A stretch of 64,000 bases of DNA from Sporosarcina sp. P2 (GTDB lineage: Bacteria > Bacillota > Bacilli > Bacillales_A > Planococcaceae). Of this stretch, positions 17,758 to 27,332 are shown piece by piece. Every line of letters starts with the position of its first letter. Position 1 is the stretch's first letter. The notes beneath the pieces are model-generated. The model worked only from the letters and a program-made list of their open reading frames with translations, did no database searches and was not told the origin of the DNA. Location of the stretch: assembly GCF_002743255.1 (NCBI RefSeq), contig NZ_PDYY01000006.1:1-64000 (forward strand). Reading direction: 5' to 3'. Made by a program: the position numbers and the translations under genes.

Positions 17758-20700
17758 CTGGATCGATCTCCTTCCTCATCATTTCTAGTGATTCTTCCGG
17801 CTTATAGGCCGAATAGTTCCGTGTAGGCTGTGTCGGATCTGTACTATCAAACTGACAAATTGACTGATACGAACAGAACGTGCACGGCATATGTTCTTTT
17901 AGGCGGTACGGATAGACACGTGTATCACCTGACAGCATGCCGTCTCCTGCCTGCTGATGTTTCTTGCGGACAAATGAACGTAAGATATTAATATCTTCAG
18001 GAGGCACGACTTTCGAATTCGAATAAAACGAGCCGTCTTTCTTTAATCGTGCTGGAATAATTAACGACTCACTTTCAATATGGTCATCCATCGCCAGTGC
18101 AACGTCCGCATCTTCCACTATATAGCCTTGCATTTTATAGGATTTCAATAACTCTTTTTCCACAGCCTCTTCGTTTAACTCTTTTGTCAAACGCAACATC
18201 GGATTGTGAACATACATATAGAGCACACCTGCGGGATTTGCGTAAACGCCGAGCCAATCTTCCGCATGCTCGAGTGCAACATCTAGATACGTCAGCATTT
18301 GTAGCGATAAGCCATAATACACTTCGGTCAAATCAAGCGCACGGGCTGACGATTTGTAATCGACTACTCGCAAATAAGTCTGATCGTCTTTTTTCATCGT
18401 ATCGATTCGGTCGATTCGTCCTCTAATATGCATCTGTTGACCATTTTTCAAATTGATTTCAAGCGGTGCGATTTCTTCATCCGGACCAAAACCTGCCTCA
18501 ATCGCAATCGGCGTAAAGCTTGAATTACGCGCCTGCGACTGTAGTGCACGGATCGTCCGTTGAATAATTTGCATCAACTTTCGTTGTATATACGCATAGC
18601 GTGGACTCGACAATAAAATTCTATGGAAGAACTTTGGCGCAAGTGCATCGATCGCTTCACGACCTAACTGCCAGCATTGTTCTTTCGTCAACGCAGCCCA
18701 AGACAAACCTTGGCGCATGACTTCGTCAGATACCCATTTCAATGCCGCATGGAATAAATCCCCGATATCCGGTGCTTCCAGCTGGAATTCAAAACGCTCT
18801 TGCAAATTCAGACCATATGTCGTGAAATGTTGGAACGGACAACTGTAATACGATTCTATCCTGGATACACTCGTTGTAAAGGACGAACCATACAAACCTG
18901 TCGTCAGTTCCGTATCGAGCAACTCGGTTTTCTGTCGCTTCAATGCGGGTTGAACGATGGACTCTATAACTGAAGACCACAGTGGATCTTCCTTATAATA
19001 CGCTAGAACCGCTTGCCATTCAGGTGCGATTTCTTCCTGTGTTGAAGCTTGGCGCATCATACGAATCGCGTATGACAGCGCAACGTCTGGATGTTCGATA
19101 TAGGCAAGCTTGTCTTCATCCTCGGATAACTCCGTTGGTTCCATGACAGCGATCTCCGTAGGTATATTCGATACAATTTGCTGTAATCTAGGAATGTAAA
19201 GTGATGGAATTAACGCTTTCCCTTCTTCATCCGCAATGGGATAACTGACAGTCAAACGCGCACTCGCTCCGGTAAACGCTCGATACACCATATACGATTC
19301 ACGCATGAGTTGAAGTTTGGTCGTAGGTGCGAGAGTCATGCCGATTTTACTAAACAACTCTCGGTCACTGTCCGAAAGTAACCCTTCATGATCATTACGC
19401 AAAGGCAATACCCCTTCATTCGCACCGAGAACAAACACCGCTTCAACATCCATCGCATTGAATAACTCTATCGTCGTCACAGTGACTTGATCGAGCGAAG
19501 GCGGAATCAATTTGAATTCTAGCGTATCGAATCCTTCATCCAATATTTTAATGGCTTCTGCAATCGGCAGTTCTTTCTCCCCGAACATCAGCACAAACTG
19601 TTCCAGCACATTAATCCAACTCGTCCACGCTTGTTCATGTTCCGCTGCTGCTTGCAAACGATTTATTGTATGTTCCGTTTGCTGCAATTCTATTATTTTA
19701 TCGTAAATATGAAGAGATTCTATTGTGTAAAACAGCGCTTCTGCCACGTCTTGACCGGTACGAGCAGACGTTAACTTCTGCTGTAACTGCTCAATCGGTT
19801 CACGAATCCTATCGCGGGTCTCAGCAAACTCTGCTTGAGTCGCGAGTTCTTCATCCGTCTGTACGGTACGGACTTTTTCCAGACCTCTATAGCGACTGAC
19901 CTTCCAACGCTCTTCATCTTGCCAGCGGGATTTACCATGGATTCCTTTAGCCAGTACGAAATTCTCCAAACGGTCTGCCCGCTCTCTCCACACTTGTTTA
20001 CTTTCATTGATCGGGAAAAACAAATCCGTCTTCACTGCCCTAAACACCGCTTCATACGACCAATCTGTCCGCACCGCCTCAAGCAATGAACGCACAAATT
20101 CAATCAACGGATGATGAAGCATCGGTTTCTTTTGACTAATGAACACAGGAATATCATATTGCGTGAAGATGTTCTGGATCAATTCGTTATAGACATCCGG
20201 TTGACGATTGACAACCGTCATCCCACGGTAACGCTTGCCTTCACGCATCATCTTGCGAATCGAACGCGCCACTGCATGAACTTCCGCGCGGCGATTCGAC
20301 GCTTCAATTAGTTGGATTGCGCTTTCTGATTCAAACGATTCAGGAGGATAGTGATCAAACTGCTCTTCCAAATGCACCAATTCTTTACTGGAAAAGCGTT
20401 TCAACTCTGTCAAATGAATACGTTCTTCACGATCGACTGATTCACTATAGGCCAGCTGCTGAAGCGTTTCATACTGTTGCTGTGCTGTATGGAATAATTC
20501 ATGCTCGCTGTTATGCACTTTTTCCTCCATTGGTAACACGACCGTAACGCGCTTCGTATATTTCATTAATTGTGTAATAATTGTGTATTCCTGTGTCGTG
20601 AAATCGCCGAATCCGTCTATATAGATCGACGCATCCTGCAGCCACTCCGAATGCGCTAACTGTTCAGCTAACGCATTTAGTTGCCCTTCACTGTCCATAT

Positions 20701-21232
20701 AGGTCGTTCCGAGACGTTCTTCTATTTTCTTAAGCAACAAGTGCAAGTCATGCGCTTTATCTTGCAAAATTCGAGGAGCTTGCTGATCGGCAAGCGAAGT
20801 CATCAATTCGGAAAATGCTTGCTGATCGATACAATATTTACTGAATTCCTTCATGATGTCACTTATTTGCTCAGCGAACCCGTGCTTCGAAGCCGCTTGC
20901 TTAAATAGCTTGAACGATTCCTTATTGTCTTCTAGCACACTGCGTACGAGCATGCGATAGCCGAAACTATCTACCTCTTCACGTGTAATGCCGCCGACTT
21001 CCTGCAGGACCCGCCATGCAAGACGCTTGAATGTCAATACTTGGGCACGGATCATACCAGTCAATCCAGATTTGACGGATAAGCTATATTCCATCGAGTA
21101 CGATAGCTGATCGGGTACGATGACGATAATAGGCGCTCCCATCGGCCGTTCTTTCAATTCTTCCGCAATTTCCTGTTCAATAAAAGTGGTCTTTCCTGTC
21201 CCGGAGCGACCTGTAATAAAGCGCAGTGACAT
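17741..21232 (-). CDS. addB: ATP-dependent helicase/nuclease subunit B
   Basis: A 1163-residue partner of AddA, with an N-terminal ATP-binding motif GRSGTGKTTF (residues 8-17), an inactivated helicase-like core used for Chi recognition, and a C-terminal nuclease domain (VVDYKSSARALDL, about 980). The four Fe-S cysteines are present: one in YYSCPFQHF (about 800) and three in CTFCSYQSICQF (about 1122-1132). First gene of an addB-addA-DUF418 unit. Confidence 0.97.
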   Translation of the reverse strand: MSLRFITGRSGTGKTTFIEQEIAEELKERPMGAPIIVIVPDQLSYSMEYSLSVKSGLTGMIRAQVLTFKRLAWRVLQEVGGITREEVDSFGYRMLVRSVLEDNKESFKLFKQAASKHGFAEQISDIMKEFSKYCIDQQAFSELMTSLADQQAPRILQDKAHDLHLLLKKIEERLGTTYMDSEGQLNALAEQLAHSEWLQDASIYIDGFGDFTTQEYTIITQLMKYTKRVTVVLPMEEKVHNSEHELFHTAQQQYETLQQLAYSESVDREERIHLTELKRFSSKELVHLEEQFDHYPPESFESESAIQLIEASNRRAEVHAVARSIRKMMREGKRYRGMTVVNRQPDVYNELIQNIFTQYDIPVFISQKKPMLHHPLIEFVRSLLEAVRTDWSYEAVFRAVKTDLFFPINESKQVWRERADRLENFVLAKGIHGKSRWQDEERWKVSRYRGLEKVRTVQTDEELATQAEFAETRDRIREPIEQLQQKLTSARTGQDVAEALFYTIESLHIYDKIIELQQTEHTINRLQAAAEHEQAWTSWINVLEQFVLMFGEKELPIAEAIKILDEGFDTLEFKLIPPSLDQVTVTTIELFNAMDVEAVFVLGANEGVLPLRNDHEGLLSDSDRELFSKIGMTLAPTTKLQLMRESYMVYRAFTGASARLTVSYPIADEEGKALIPSLYIPRLQQIVSNIPTEIAVMEPTELSEDEDKLAYIEHPDVALSYAIRMMRQASTQEEIAPEWQAVLAYYKEDPLWSSVIESIVQPALKRQKTELLDTELTTGLYGSSFTTSVSRIESYYSCPFQHFTTYGLNLQERFEFQLEAPDIGDLFHAALKWVSDEVMRQGLSWAALTKEQCWQLGREAIDALAPKFFHRILLSSPRYAYIQRKLMQIIQRTIRALQSQARNSSFTPIAIEAGFGPDEEIAPLEINLKNGQQMHIRGRIDRIDTMKKDDQTYLRVVDYKSSARALDLTEVYYGLSLQMLTYLDVALEHAEDWLGVYANPAGVLYMYVHNPMLRLTKELNEEAVEKELLKSYKMQGYIVEDADVALAMDDHIESESLIIPARLKKDGSFYSNSKVVPPEDINILRSFVRKKHQQAGDGMLSGDTRVYPYRLKEHMPCTFCSYQSICQFDSTDPTQPTRNYSAYKPEESLEMMRKEIDPDENSR

Positions 21233-21761
21233 AGTTCTCTCCCCTTTCGTTGGAAGTTGGGTTTATATAAGTTCATTTAGTAAGTTAGTAAGCAGCTCTG
21301 GGTTGTGGTTCTGCACGTGTTTTATCTATTTGCGGTTGGTCAGGTGTTTGTTGTTTTGCTGACCGTGTTAGTTGAGATTTCATTGTCCCACTTCGTTGCT
21401 CGTGGATGGCTTTCGCAAGGCGCCTTCGTTAGATTATGCGTAGGACAATTCATCCACTTTACTCTCAAGAAATAAATGATAGGAAGCACGATGTCGCTGA
21501 TTTTCTCCCTTTCACAACCACAAACTAGTTGATCGGAGTGGAAGGCGGCGACTCCCGATGGATCAGCCCGATCAGGTGAGACAACCAAAAGAGAGCGTAG
21601 CGAACTGGTTGGCTCACCGCGGGCCCATGGGAAAGCATCCGCCTGGAACGCAGATCAACGGTGCCCTCCCCATCACTTCTCTCTATTTCGGAAAGAAAAA
21701 AATCCCTATCGCTCTTTCTTCCATTGTACCGAAAGAAAAGAAAGACAGGAACCGTTAACCT
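21233..21761. other. 529-bp intergenic region
   Basis: Divides addB from the DedA-like gene. It contains element R5. A further region at about 21385-21460 has nested complementary words (ATTGTCC with GGACAAT, GTGGATG with CATCCAC) whose order suggests a pseudoknot-like fold, but no family was recognised. No gene is seen. Confidence 0.6.
21528..21659 (+). repeat. Dispersed palindromic element R5 (inner II, outer A)
   Basis: The outer arm GTTGATC (21528-21534) pairs with GATCAAC (21653-21659), then GGCGG with CCGCC. The core CGACTCCCGATGGATCAGC faces CCCATGGGAAAGC. The inner type II arm is CCCG then GGTGAG-A-CAACC, facing GGTTG-G-CTCACC then CGGG. Confidence 0.88.
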
Positions 21762-22394
21762 TTATTCTTTTTTACGATCACCATGCACACTAGAAAAACT
21801 CCTGAAATCTTCTTCGACTTTCCGCGTCAACCTGCGCTCGAACCATTTCCCAACCAACCACAGCAAGAAAATAACGACAAACATAATCAACGTCCGAATC
21901 GGCTGCGTGACGAGCGCTCGCACATCATACCCAATAAACGTAATCATCATAATCATCACCAGCTTACCAAGCATCAGCACGAACAAATAATTCTTCTTAT
22001 TCATATTCGACAAGCCCGCCACGAGATTCACCAAAGCGGAAGGCGTAAACGGAAAACAAATTAAGACAAACAACGGACCAAAACCATTACGCTCGACCCA
22101 TTGAATTAACTGTTGCACCTTTTTAGGACGGGTCAGGAACGAGAAGAACTTGTTGCCGCCAAATCTCCGGACGAGCAAGAACACCACATACGAACCCGCT
22201 ACCGTTCCAGCCCAGGAAAGCAGAAAGCCTAGCCAAAAACCGAATGCGATGGCATTGGCGATAACAAATACGAAAAGTGGCAGAAATGGGAGGAATGCCT
22301 CCAAAAACGTTGGAATTAATCCCATGAAAAAACCTAGAGCCTCATACTGCTCTGCCAAATCCTCCACTTTATCAATTGATAGCCATTCATTCAT
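21762..22394 (-). CDS. TVP38/TMEM64 (DedA-like, VTT domain) membrane protein
   Basis: A 210-residue membrane protein with the VTT/SNARE-associated domain: a re-entrant region around AFGFWLGFLLSWAGTVAGSYVVF (given in part: FLLSWAGTVAGSYVVF, about residues 58-73) and FPFTPSALVNLVAGLSNM (about 115-132). Such proteins scramble or flip lipids, including the undecaprenyl carrier in some DedA members; the substrate here is unknown. The ATG at 22394 follows GAGGGTG. It is divergent from azlC. Confidence 0.85.
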   Translation of the reverse strand: MNEWLSIDKVEDLAEQYEALGFFMGLIPTFLEAFLPFLPLFVFVIANAIAFGFWLGFLLSWAGTVAGSYVVFLLVRRFGGNKFFSFLTRPKKVQQLIQWVERNGFGPLFVLICFPFTPSALVNLVAGLSNMNKKNYLFVLMLGKLVMIMMITFIGYDVRALVTQPIRTLIMFVVIFLLWLVGKWFERRLTRKVEEDFRSFSSVHGDRKKE

Positions 22395-22489
22395 CGCCAA
22401 CACCCTCACTGATTTTCATAATTTTTAGTCATAACGCTGTAGAATTTGTTGAATTATAGTATACTAGCTCCTAGATTGGTAAAAGAAAG

Positions 22490-23224
22490 ATGGGCTGCCT
22501 AGTGAATACAACCTTTTTTCATGGCCTGAAAGCAGGATCGAGCATTGCCATTGGCTACTTTCCCGTTGCGCTGACATTCGGACTGCTCGCTAAAACGACT
22601 GGCCTCTCGATTATCGAAGCAACCGCAATGAGTTTATTCGTCTACGCGGGAGCCGCTCAATATATGTCACTTAGCTTACTTGCGACCGGTGTTGCGCCGT
22701 GGCTCATCGTGACGAATACATTTATCGTCAATATTAGGCACTTTCTCATGACGGCTGCTCTAAGCGAGAAAGTGGAGCCTGCGCCAAAATGGAAGAAAGC
22801 CATCTACGCATTTGGAATCACTGATGAAACATTTTCCGTTCTTGCTACGCAGAAGAATCGGCAAGTCACTACCGCCTTTACGTTTGGCGTTGCCTTGATT
22901 GCCTATAGTAGTTGGGTGATCTTTACAGCAGTTGGTCACGTCATCGGAGCCAACTTACCACAATTTCTGCAAAAAGCGATGTCCGTTGCGCTCTATGCGA
23001 TGTTCATCGGCCTGCTTGTCCCGTCCATGAAAGGCAATCGCAAAGTGGTGTTGCTCGCCGTGATTGCAGCAGCCATTCACTGCGCACTGTTTTACACGCA
23101 GTTACTATCTACTGGATGGTCGATCTTGGTCGCGACGCTCGCCTCCGCTATATTTGTTGAGATTCTTTATGTAAAGAGTAATAAGAACGTCGAACGCTTT
23201 ACTAAACGGAAGGAGGCTAACTGA
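22490..23224 (+). CDS. azlC: AzlC family branched-chain amino-acid exporter, large subunit
   Basis: A 244-residue protein with about six helices and the AzlC words AIGYFPVALTFGLLAK (about residues 20-35), YAGAAQYMSL (about 52-61) and TNTFIVNIRHFLMTAAL (about 77-93). AzlCD pairs export branched-chain amino acids or analogues such as azaleucine. Its TGA overlaps the azlD ATG (TGATG), so translation is coupled. Confidence 0.92.
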   Translation: MGCLVNTTFFHGLKAGSSIAIGYFPVALTFGLLAKTTGLSIIEATAMSLFVYAGAAQYMSLSLLATGVAPWLIVTNTFIVNIRHFLMTAALSEKVEPAPKWKKAIYAFGITDETFSVLATQKNRQVTTAFTFGVALIAYSSWVIFTAVGHVIGANLPQFLQKAMSVALYAMFIGLLVPSMKGNRKVVLLAVIAAAIHCALFYTQLLSTGWSILVATLASAIFVEILYVKSNKNVERFTKRKEAN

Positions 23225-23526
23225 TGGGATCTATGTATTGGTGGATGTTGCTTGGCATGGCCGTTGCTACATATGTACCCCGAATGATTCCGTTGACCAT
23301 TCTTGACGGCAAGGAATTACCGCCAATCGTCAGTGGTGTGTTGCGCAATATTCCATATGCAGTGCTTGGTGCACTTATTTTCCCGGCTATTTTACATATC
23401 CAAGATGATATTCTTTTCGGTGTAATCGGTGCGATCACAGCGTTTACACTAGCTTTCCTCGGCCTCGACGTAATGTTTGTCGTGATTGGTACCATTGCAG
23501 CGCTCGCCGTGTACAGTTTATTTTAA
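23224..23526 (+). CDS. azlD: AzlD family transporter small subunit
   Basis: A 100-residue protein with three to four helices and the AzlD marks YVPRMIPLTILDGKELPP (about residues 17-34) and LRNIPYAVLGALIFPAIL (about 40-57). It works with AzlC in the membrane. It ends before a bidirectional terminator shared with csbA. Confidence 0.92.
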   Translation: MGSMYWWMLLGMAVATYVPRMIPLTILDGKELPPIVSGVLRNIPYAVLGALIFPAILHIQDDILFGVIGAITAFTLAFLGLDVMFVVIGTIAALAVYSLF

Positions 23527-23593
23527 CTCTTACTCTCACTATTCCCCACTGTGGAGACAATTAAAACAGGTACTAGCTAGTATTTGAGACAAA

Positions 23594-23638
23594 AAAAGCG
23601 GTTTTCAAAGCATATACGCTCTTTGAAAACCGCTTTTT
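23594..23638. terminator. Bidirectional terminator between azlD and csbA
   Basis: AAAGCGGTTTTCAAAG pairs with CTTTGAAAACCGCTTT, with A and T runs on both sides. It touches the csbA stop codon. Confidence 0.92.
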
Positions 23639-23889
23639 CACTCCTCGGTTTGATTCAGTCGTGCATTCTTCACCATGCGCGATGCAAACCAAAAACCTAC
23701 TGTCAAAGACACCGCATCCGCTACATACAACATCCAGTTATGCGTATAGCCCGCATAGACCGATGCTGCGATAAGCGACAATGTCAATATTAATCCAACG
23801 ACGTGATGAAATGTCACGCGCGTAAAAAATACAACTAAAATCCCTGGCAACAACATCGCAAATAGTAACTTCGTATCGAAATCATGCAT
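23638..23889 (-). CDS. csbA: CsbA family small membrane protein
   Basis: An 83-residue protein with three hydrophobic segments and the family words LPGILVVFFTRVTFHH (about residues 14-29). In B. subtilis csbA is a SigB-controlled gene of unknown function beside uvrB and minJ. Here too it follows minJ on the same strand, separated by 14 nt. Confidence 0.88.
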   Translation of the reverse strand: MHDFDTKLLFAMLLPGILVVFFTRVTFHHVVGLILTLSLIAASVYAGYTHNWMLYVADAVSLTVGFWFASRMVKNARLNQTEE

Positions 23890-23903
23890 ATTGTTCTCCC
23901 CTT

Positions 23904-25076
23904 TTAACGCACAACCACAATACCTAGACGGAAGTGGTCATGACGGAACAGCACTTGTTGCTTTAGACGTACCTCTTGATCACGGCCGATTACTTGTAAA
24001 CGACAGTGTGCGGCATTGACTTGGATCGCATCGTATAATTCATCTTCATTATGAATCGAGATCCCGTTTACCGACTTGATCAAATCACCCGGCACTATGC
24101 CCATTTTCTCTGCAGGTGAATCGCTAAGAACCGCTACTACATACACACCTTCTGATTGAGGCACTAACAACACTTGCTTATTCCGTTCTGATAGTGAAAT
24201 CATAGCACTCAACAAGATACGGCATAGAACCCCGGCGAGCAATGCTGCCCAACCAAGTACCGGCATCCAAATTGCACCAATACCTACCACCGCGACAGCT
24301 ACACCGAGCCAAGCTATCGCTTTTCCCATTTTAGGAAGTAGCACGTCCGGGAACGTAGAACGAATCCATTGCGAGAATCCGATGACTACTGGAACCGGAA
24401 TGAATGAAAATTGTTCTGAGCCCAGTGTGAATTGCGGCCAGTATGGAGCAAATTCCGCTACCATATGTCCAGGTACTATAAATACCACCGGCACGAGCCA
24501 TAGTAACTTCGACTGATAAATTGCACCACGCATTCCGCGCTGAGTCGGAACAAACGATGGAGACGTATGACGCGCCGCATGACGACGAACCAACAAGCCT
24601 TCTGAAATTAACAACAATCCTGCAATAATCGGTACCGTAATCGCTAATGTACCGAAGAAGTCTAGGTCTTCCTGAACGAACCACGTGCCGATTGAAAAAT
24701 CTCCCGCAAAACGATCCAATGCCCACAGCGCAAAAAATGCGAGAGTTACATAGTAGATCGGTGAGGCTAGTTTATAGGAGAAGGATACGATAACGAGCAA
24801 CATGATAACGGATAAAACAATGATCCAGTTAAAATCGACGATCAATCCAACGCCAGCGATTAAAATCGATAGAACTAGACCGTGCAACCAACCTACTGAA
24901 ATAGCATGTTTCATTTCAGTGGAACTTTTGTTTATGCCCACATTGAAATCTGTTCGCTCGCGGCTTACGCGTTTACTGCCAAGCATATAGGCAGCCACTA
25001 AAGCGATTAGCCAGACGGGATTCAGAAAAAAGTACAGTACTGCATCTTTTAAATTAAGTAATAGTTCGCTAGACAT
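23904..25076 (-). CDS. minJ: Division-site protein MinJ (membrane protein with PDZ domain)
   Basis: A 390-residue protein with about eight helices in the first 285 residues and a C-terminal PDZ domain (about 290-385; SDSPAEKMGIVPGDLIKSVN). In B. subtilis MinJ bridges DivIVA and MinD so that the Min system acts at poles and septa. The position between csbA and ctpB matches B. subtilis. Length is close to the 397 residues known there. Confidence 0.9.
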   Translation of the reverse strand: MSSELLLNLKDAVLYFFLNPVWLIALVAAYMLGSKRVSRERTDFNVGINKSSTEMKHAISVGWLHGLVLSILIAGVGLIVDFNWIIVLSVIMLLVIVSFSYKLASPIYYVTLAFFALWALDRFAGDFSIGTWFVQEDLDFFGTLAITVPIIAGLLLISEGLLVRRHAARHTSPSFVPTQRGMRGAIYQSKLLWLVPVVFIVPGHMVAEFAPYWPQFTLGSEQFSFIPVPVVIGFSQWIRSTFPDVLLPKMGKAIAWLGVAVAVVGIGAIWMPVLGWAALLAGVLCRILLSAMISLSERNKQVLLVPQSEGVYVVAVLSDSPAEKMGIVPGDLIKSVNGISIHNEDELYDAIQVNAAHCRLQVIGRDQEVRLKQQVLFRHDHFRLGIVVVR

Positions 25077-25186
25077 CTTCTGTCACCTTTCTCGCTTGTC
25101 TTTATAGCTCTTTTCTTCATTGTACAAAAAAAGAAGGAAAATAGCGAGAGAGTTCTGAAGGAAGTTCCAATTTAAGCTAAATTGCA

Positions 25187-25240
25187 TGAAAAAAGAGGCT
25201 GTTCGCACGTGTCCTGTTTTTTCAAGACCTTGCCGAACCG
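25187..25240 (-). terminator. Terminator of ctpB
   Basis: Minus strand: GAGGCGGTTCG faces CGAACAGCCTC with one bulge on each side, followed by TTTTTT. Confidence 0.75.
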
Positions 25241-25249
25241 CCTCAGCTA

Positions 25250-26677
25250 TTATTTTTCCAGTTTATTGACGAGGAAATCGACCGCCATACGCAACTGTTT
25301 GTCGTTCTTTGGCTCAGCCCGATATTCTTCTGCAGCCGTTTTTAATGCCGTGAAGAATTCTCTGTCCATATCATAGCCTTCTTTGATTTCATACTCCGCG
25401 CGGAATGCATGTACCGCTTCTGCCGTTTCGCGATCGAAATAGCCATCCGTTCTACCTGGACGATGATCAAATGCTTTGAGCATGCGTTGCGCATAAGCAA
25501 CTTGGTCATTGAAATGCCCTTCTTTCATAGTATCTGTTACCATCTGCAAGTGCTCTGTAAATAAAGCATTCTGTTTTACTTCAATATCTGCTGTGACCCC
25601 TTTGCCATGAATCCACTTTTCTTTAGGCGTCAACCATTTACTCGTCGATAGTTTTAATTCTCCACCGTTAGATAATTCCATCGTTTCTTGTACGGTTCCT
25701 TTGCCAAAACTTGTCGTGCCGATAATCTCACCACGTTTCAAATCTTTGATCGCTGCACTCAACACTTCACTTGCAGATGCGCTACCTACATCCTGTACGA
25801 TAACAATCGGGACGTGTTTCAAGCGTTCATTAAATGAAAGCTTATCGTCCTTCTCCGTTGACACTGGCGTTAAATTCCCTGTTGCATCTTGCATCACGAC
25901 GAACGTTCGATCTTCTTCCAATAGACTACTGGAAATTTCGGATACAGCCGTCAAATAGCCGCCCGGATTACCGCGCACATCAATGATGATAGCTTGGGCA
26001 CCTTTTTTGAGGACGTCAGACGTAGCCTTTTGCCACTCTTTTGCTGTCTCTTCACCAAACATGCTTAGCGCTATGTACCCGAGCTTAGCATCCCGTTCTT
26101 TAATCAGCTCATGCGACACAGATATCACAGGCATGTGATCGCGTGTGATGGTGTATTCCATATGCTTATCCGCTTCAGGCCGGAAAATAGTCAACTTCAC
26201 TTCCGTCCCTTTTTCGCCCCGTATCATATTGACTACGTCGCGTAATGTTTCATTGGCCAAACGTTCTCCGTTGACACGCACAATTTCATCATAAGGCTGT
26301 AATCCCGCCTTTTCAGCAGGACCTCCTTTAATTGGCGCTACGACAATATACTTGCCATTCGTCCGTGTCATTTCCGCACCAATCCCTACACGTGATCCTG
26401 CGAGTGATTCCCGGTGAGACTCTGCTTCCTGTTCGGTCAAATACGTCGAATACGGGTCACCGATTGTATCGGTCATCCCACGCAACGCCCCTTCAATCAG
26501 CTCGTCCTTCTTGACTGGGTATACGGCTCGCTCTTGAATCTTTTCAAATACCTCATCTACTACAGGTAACTTACTGATCGACTCATTCTTTGCAGCTTCC
26601 TGCTTCCCGCAGCCATTTAGCCATATGGCGCCGATCAGTAATAACACCCCCACCAAAAAAAGCCTGCTCTTACGCAT
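25250..26677 (-). CDS. ctpB: Carboxy-terminal processing protease (S41), lipoprotein
   Basis: A 475-residue exported serine protease. A lipobox (LNGCGK, Cys about 23) implies membrane anchoring. A PDZ domain (about 90-170; GGPAEKAGLQPYDEIVRVN) is followed by the S41 core with catalytic Ser in GSASASEV (about 302) and Lys in TTSFGKGTVQ (about 328). A C-terminal peptidoglycan-binding domain (about 385-445) includes HRPGRTDGYFDRETAEAV. B. subtilis CtpB cleaves SpoIVFA in sporulation. Location next to minJ supports ctpB over ctpA. Confidence 0.92.
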   Translation of the reverse strand: MRKSRLFLVGVLLLIGAIWLNGCGKQEAAKNESISKLPVVDEVFEKIQERAVYPVKKDELIEGALRGMTDTIGDPYSTYLTEQEAESHRESLAGSRVGIGAEMTRTNGKYIVVAPIKGGPAEKAGLQPYDEIVRVNGERLANETLRDVVNMIRGEKGTEVKLTIFRPEADKHMEYTITRDHMPVISVSHELIKERDAKLGYIALSMFGEETAKEWQKATSDVLKKGAQAIIIDVRGNPGGYLTAVSEISSSLLEEDRTFVVMQDATGNLTPVSTEKDDKLSFNERLKHVPIVIVQDVGSASASEVLSAAIKDLKRGEIIGTTSFGKGTVQETMELSNGGELKLSTSKWLTPKEKWIHGKGVTADIEVKQNALFTEHLQMVTDTMKEGHFNDQVAYAQRMLKAFDHRPGRTDGYFDRETAEAVHAFRAEYEIKEGYDMDREFFTALKTAAEEYRAEPKNDKQLRMAVDFLVNKLEK

Positions 26678-26747
26678 TCATAACCTCCTCCTCTCTTCAC
26701 TATATGAAGAAAGACAAGGAGTTACGACACGAGAACAGACTCTTTTT

Positions 26748-27332
26748 TCAGTCCATGGAATCGACTAATTCATTCAATGTTTTTTCATCTAATGGGCCAA
26801 TGACTTTTTGTGCAATGCGCCCTTCTGTATCAATCATATACGTTGTCGGCATCGAGAACACACCATACGTATGTGTGACTTCCGCCGTCTTGTCTAGCGG
26901 AATCGGGAAGCTTAATTCATAGGAAGCCACAAACTTTTCCACTTCACCTATACCACGTCGCTCAGATTCTGTGACGTTGACTGCGATGAGTTCCACTTGG
27001 TCTTCATCCGTAAGTTTTGAATAATAACTTTCCATATGCGGCATTTCTGCTTTACATGGAGGACACCATGTAGCCCAGAAGTTCAAAATAACTTTCTTCC
27101 CTTTTAACTCGGAAAGCGTCACCGTTTCGCCAGCAAGTGTTTCAAGTGTAAAGTCCGGGGCAAGTGAATATTGCTCCAAACCTTCCTCTTCTTGCAATGC
27201 ATCTGCCTGGCTTGCTTGTGTAATCGGTGTTTCCACCGGTTTTTTCTGGCCAGTAGAATTTTCTACCATGATAAAGATCAATGCACCGACGAGCAATGCG
27301 GTAATAATATATCCGATCATTTTCTTACTCAC
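26748..27332 (-). CDS. TlpA/ResA-type membrane-anchored thioredoxin
   Basis: A 194-residue protein with one N-terminal membrane helix (about residues 6-24), a low-complexity linker, and a thioredoxin fold with the redox motif FWATWCPPCK (about 88-97) and the cis-Pro in VFSMPTTYMID. Such proteins reduce disulphides outside the membrane, for example in cytochrome c maturation or spore cortex formation. It overlaps the preceding membrane gene by 4 nt (ATGA), so the two are translationally coupled and may work together. Confidence 0.88.
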   Translation of the reverse strand: MSKKMIGYIITALLVGALIFIMVENSTGQKKPVETPITQASQADALQEEEGLEQYSLAPDFTLETLAGETVTLSELKGKKVILNFWATWCPPCKAEMPHMESYYSKLTDEDQVELIAVNVTESERRGIGEVEKFVASYELSFPIPLDKTAEVTHTYGVFSMPTTYMIDTEGRIAQKVIGPLDEKTLNELVDSMD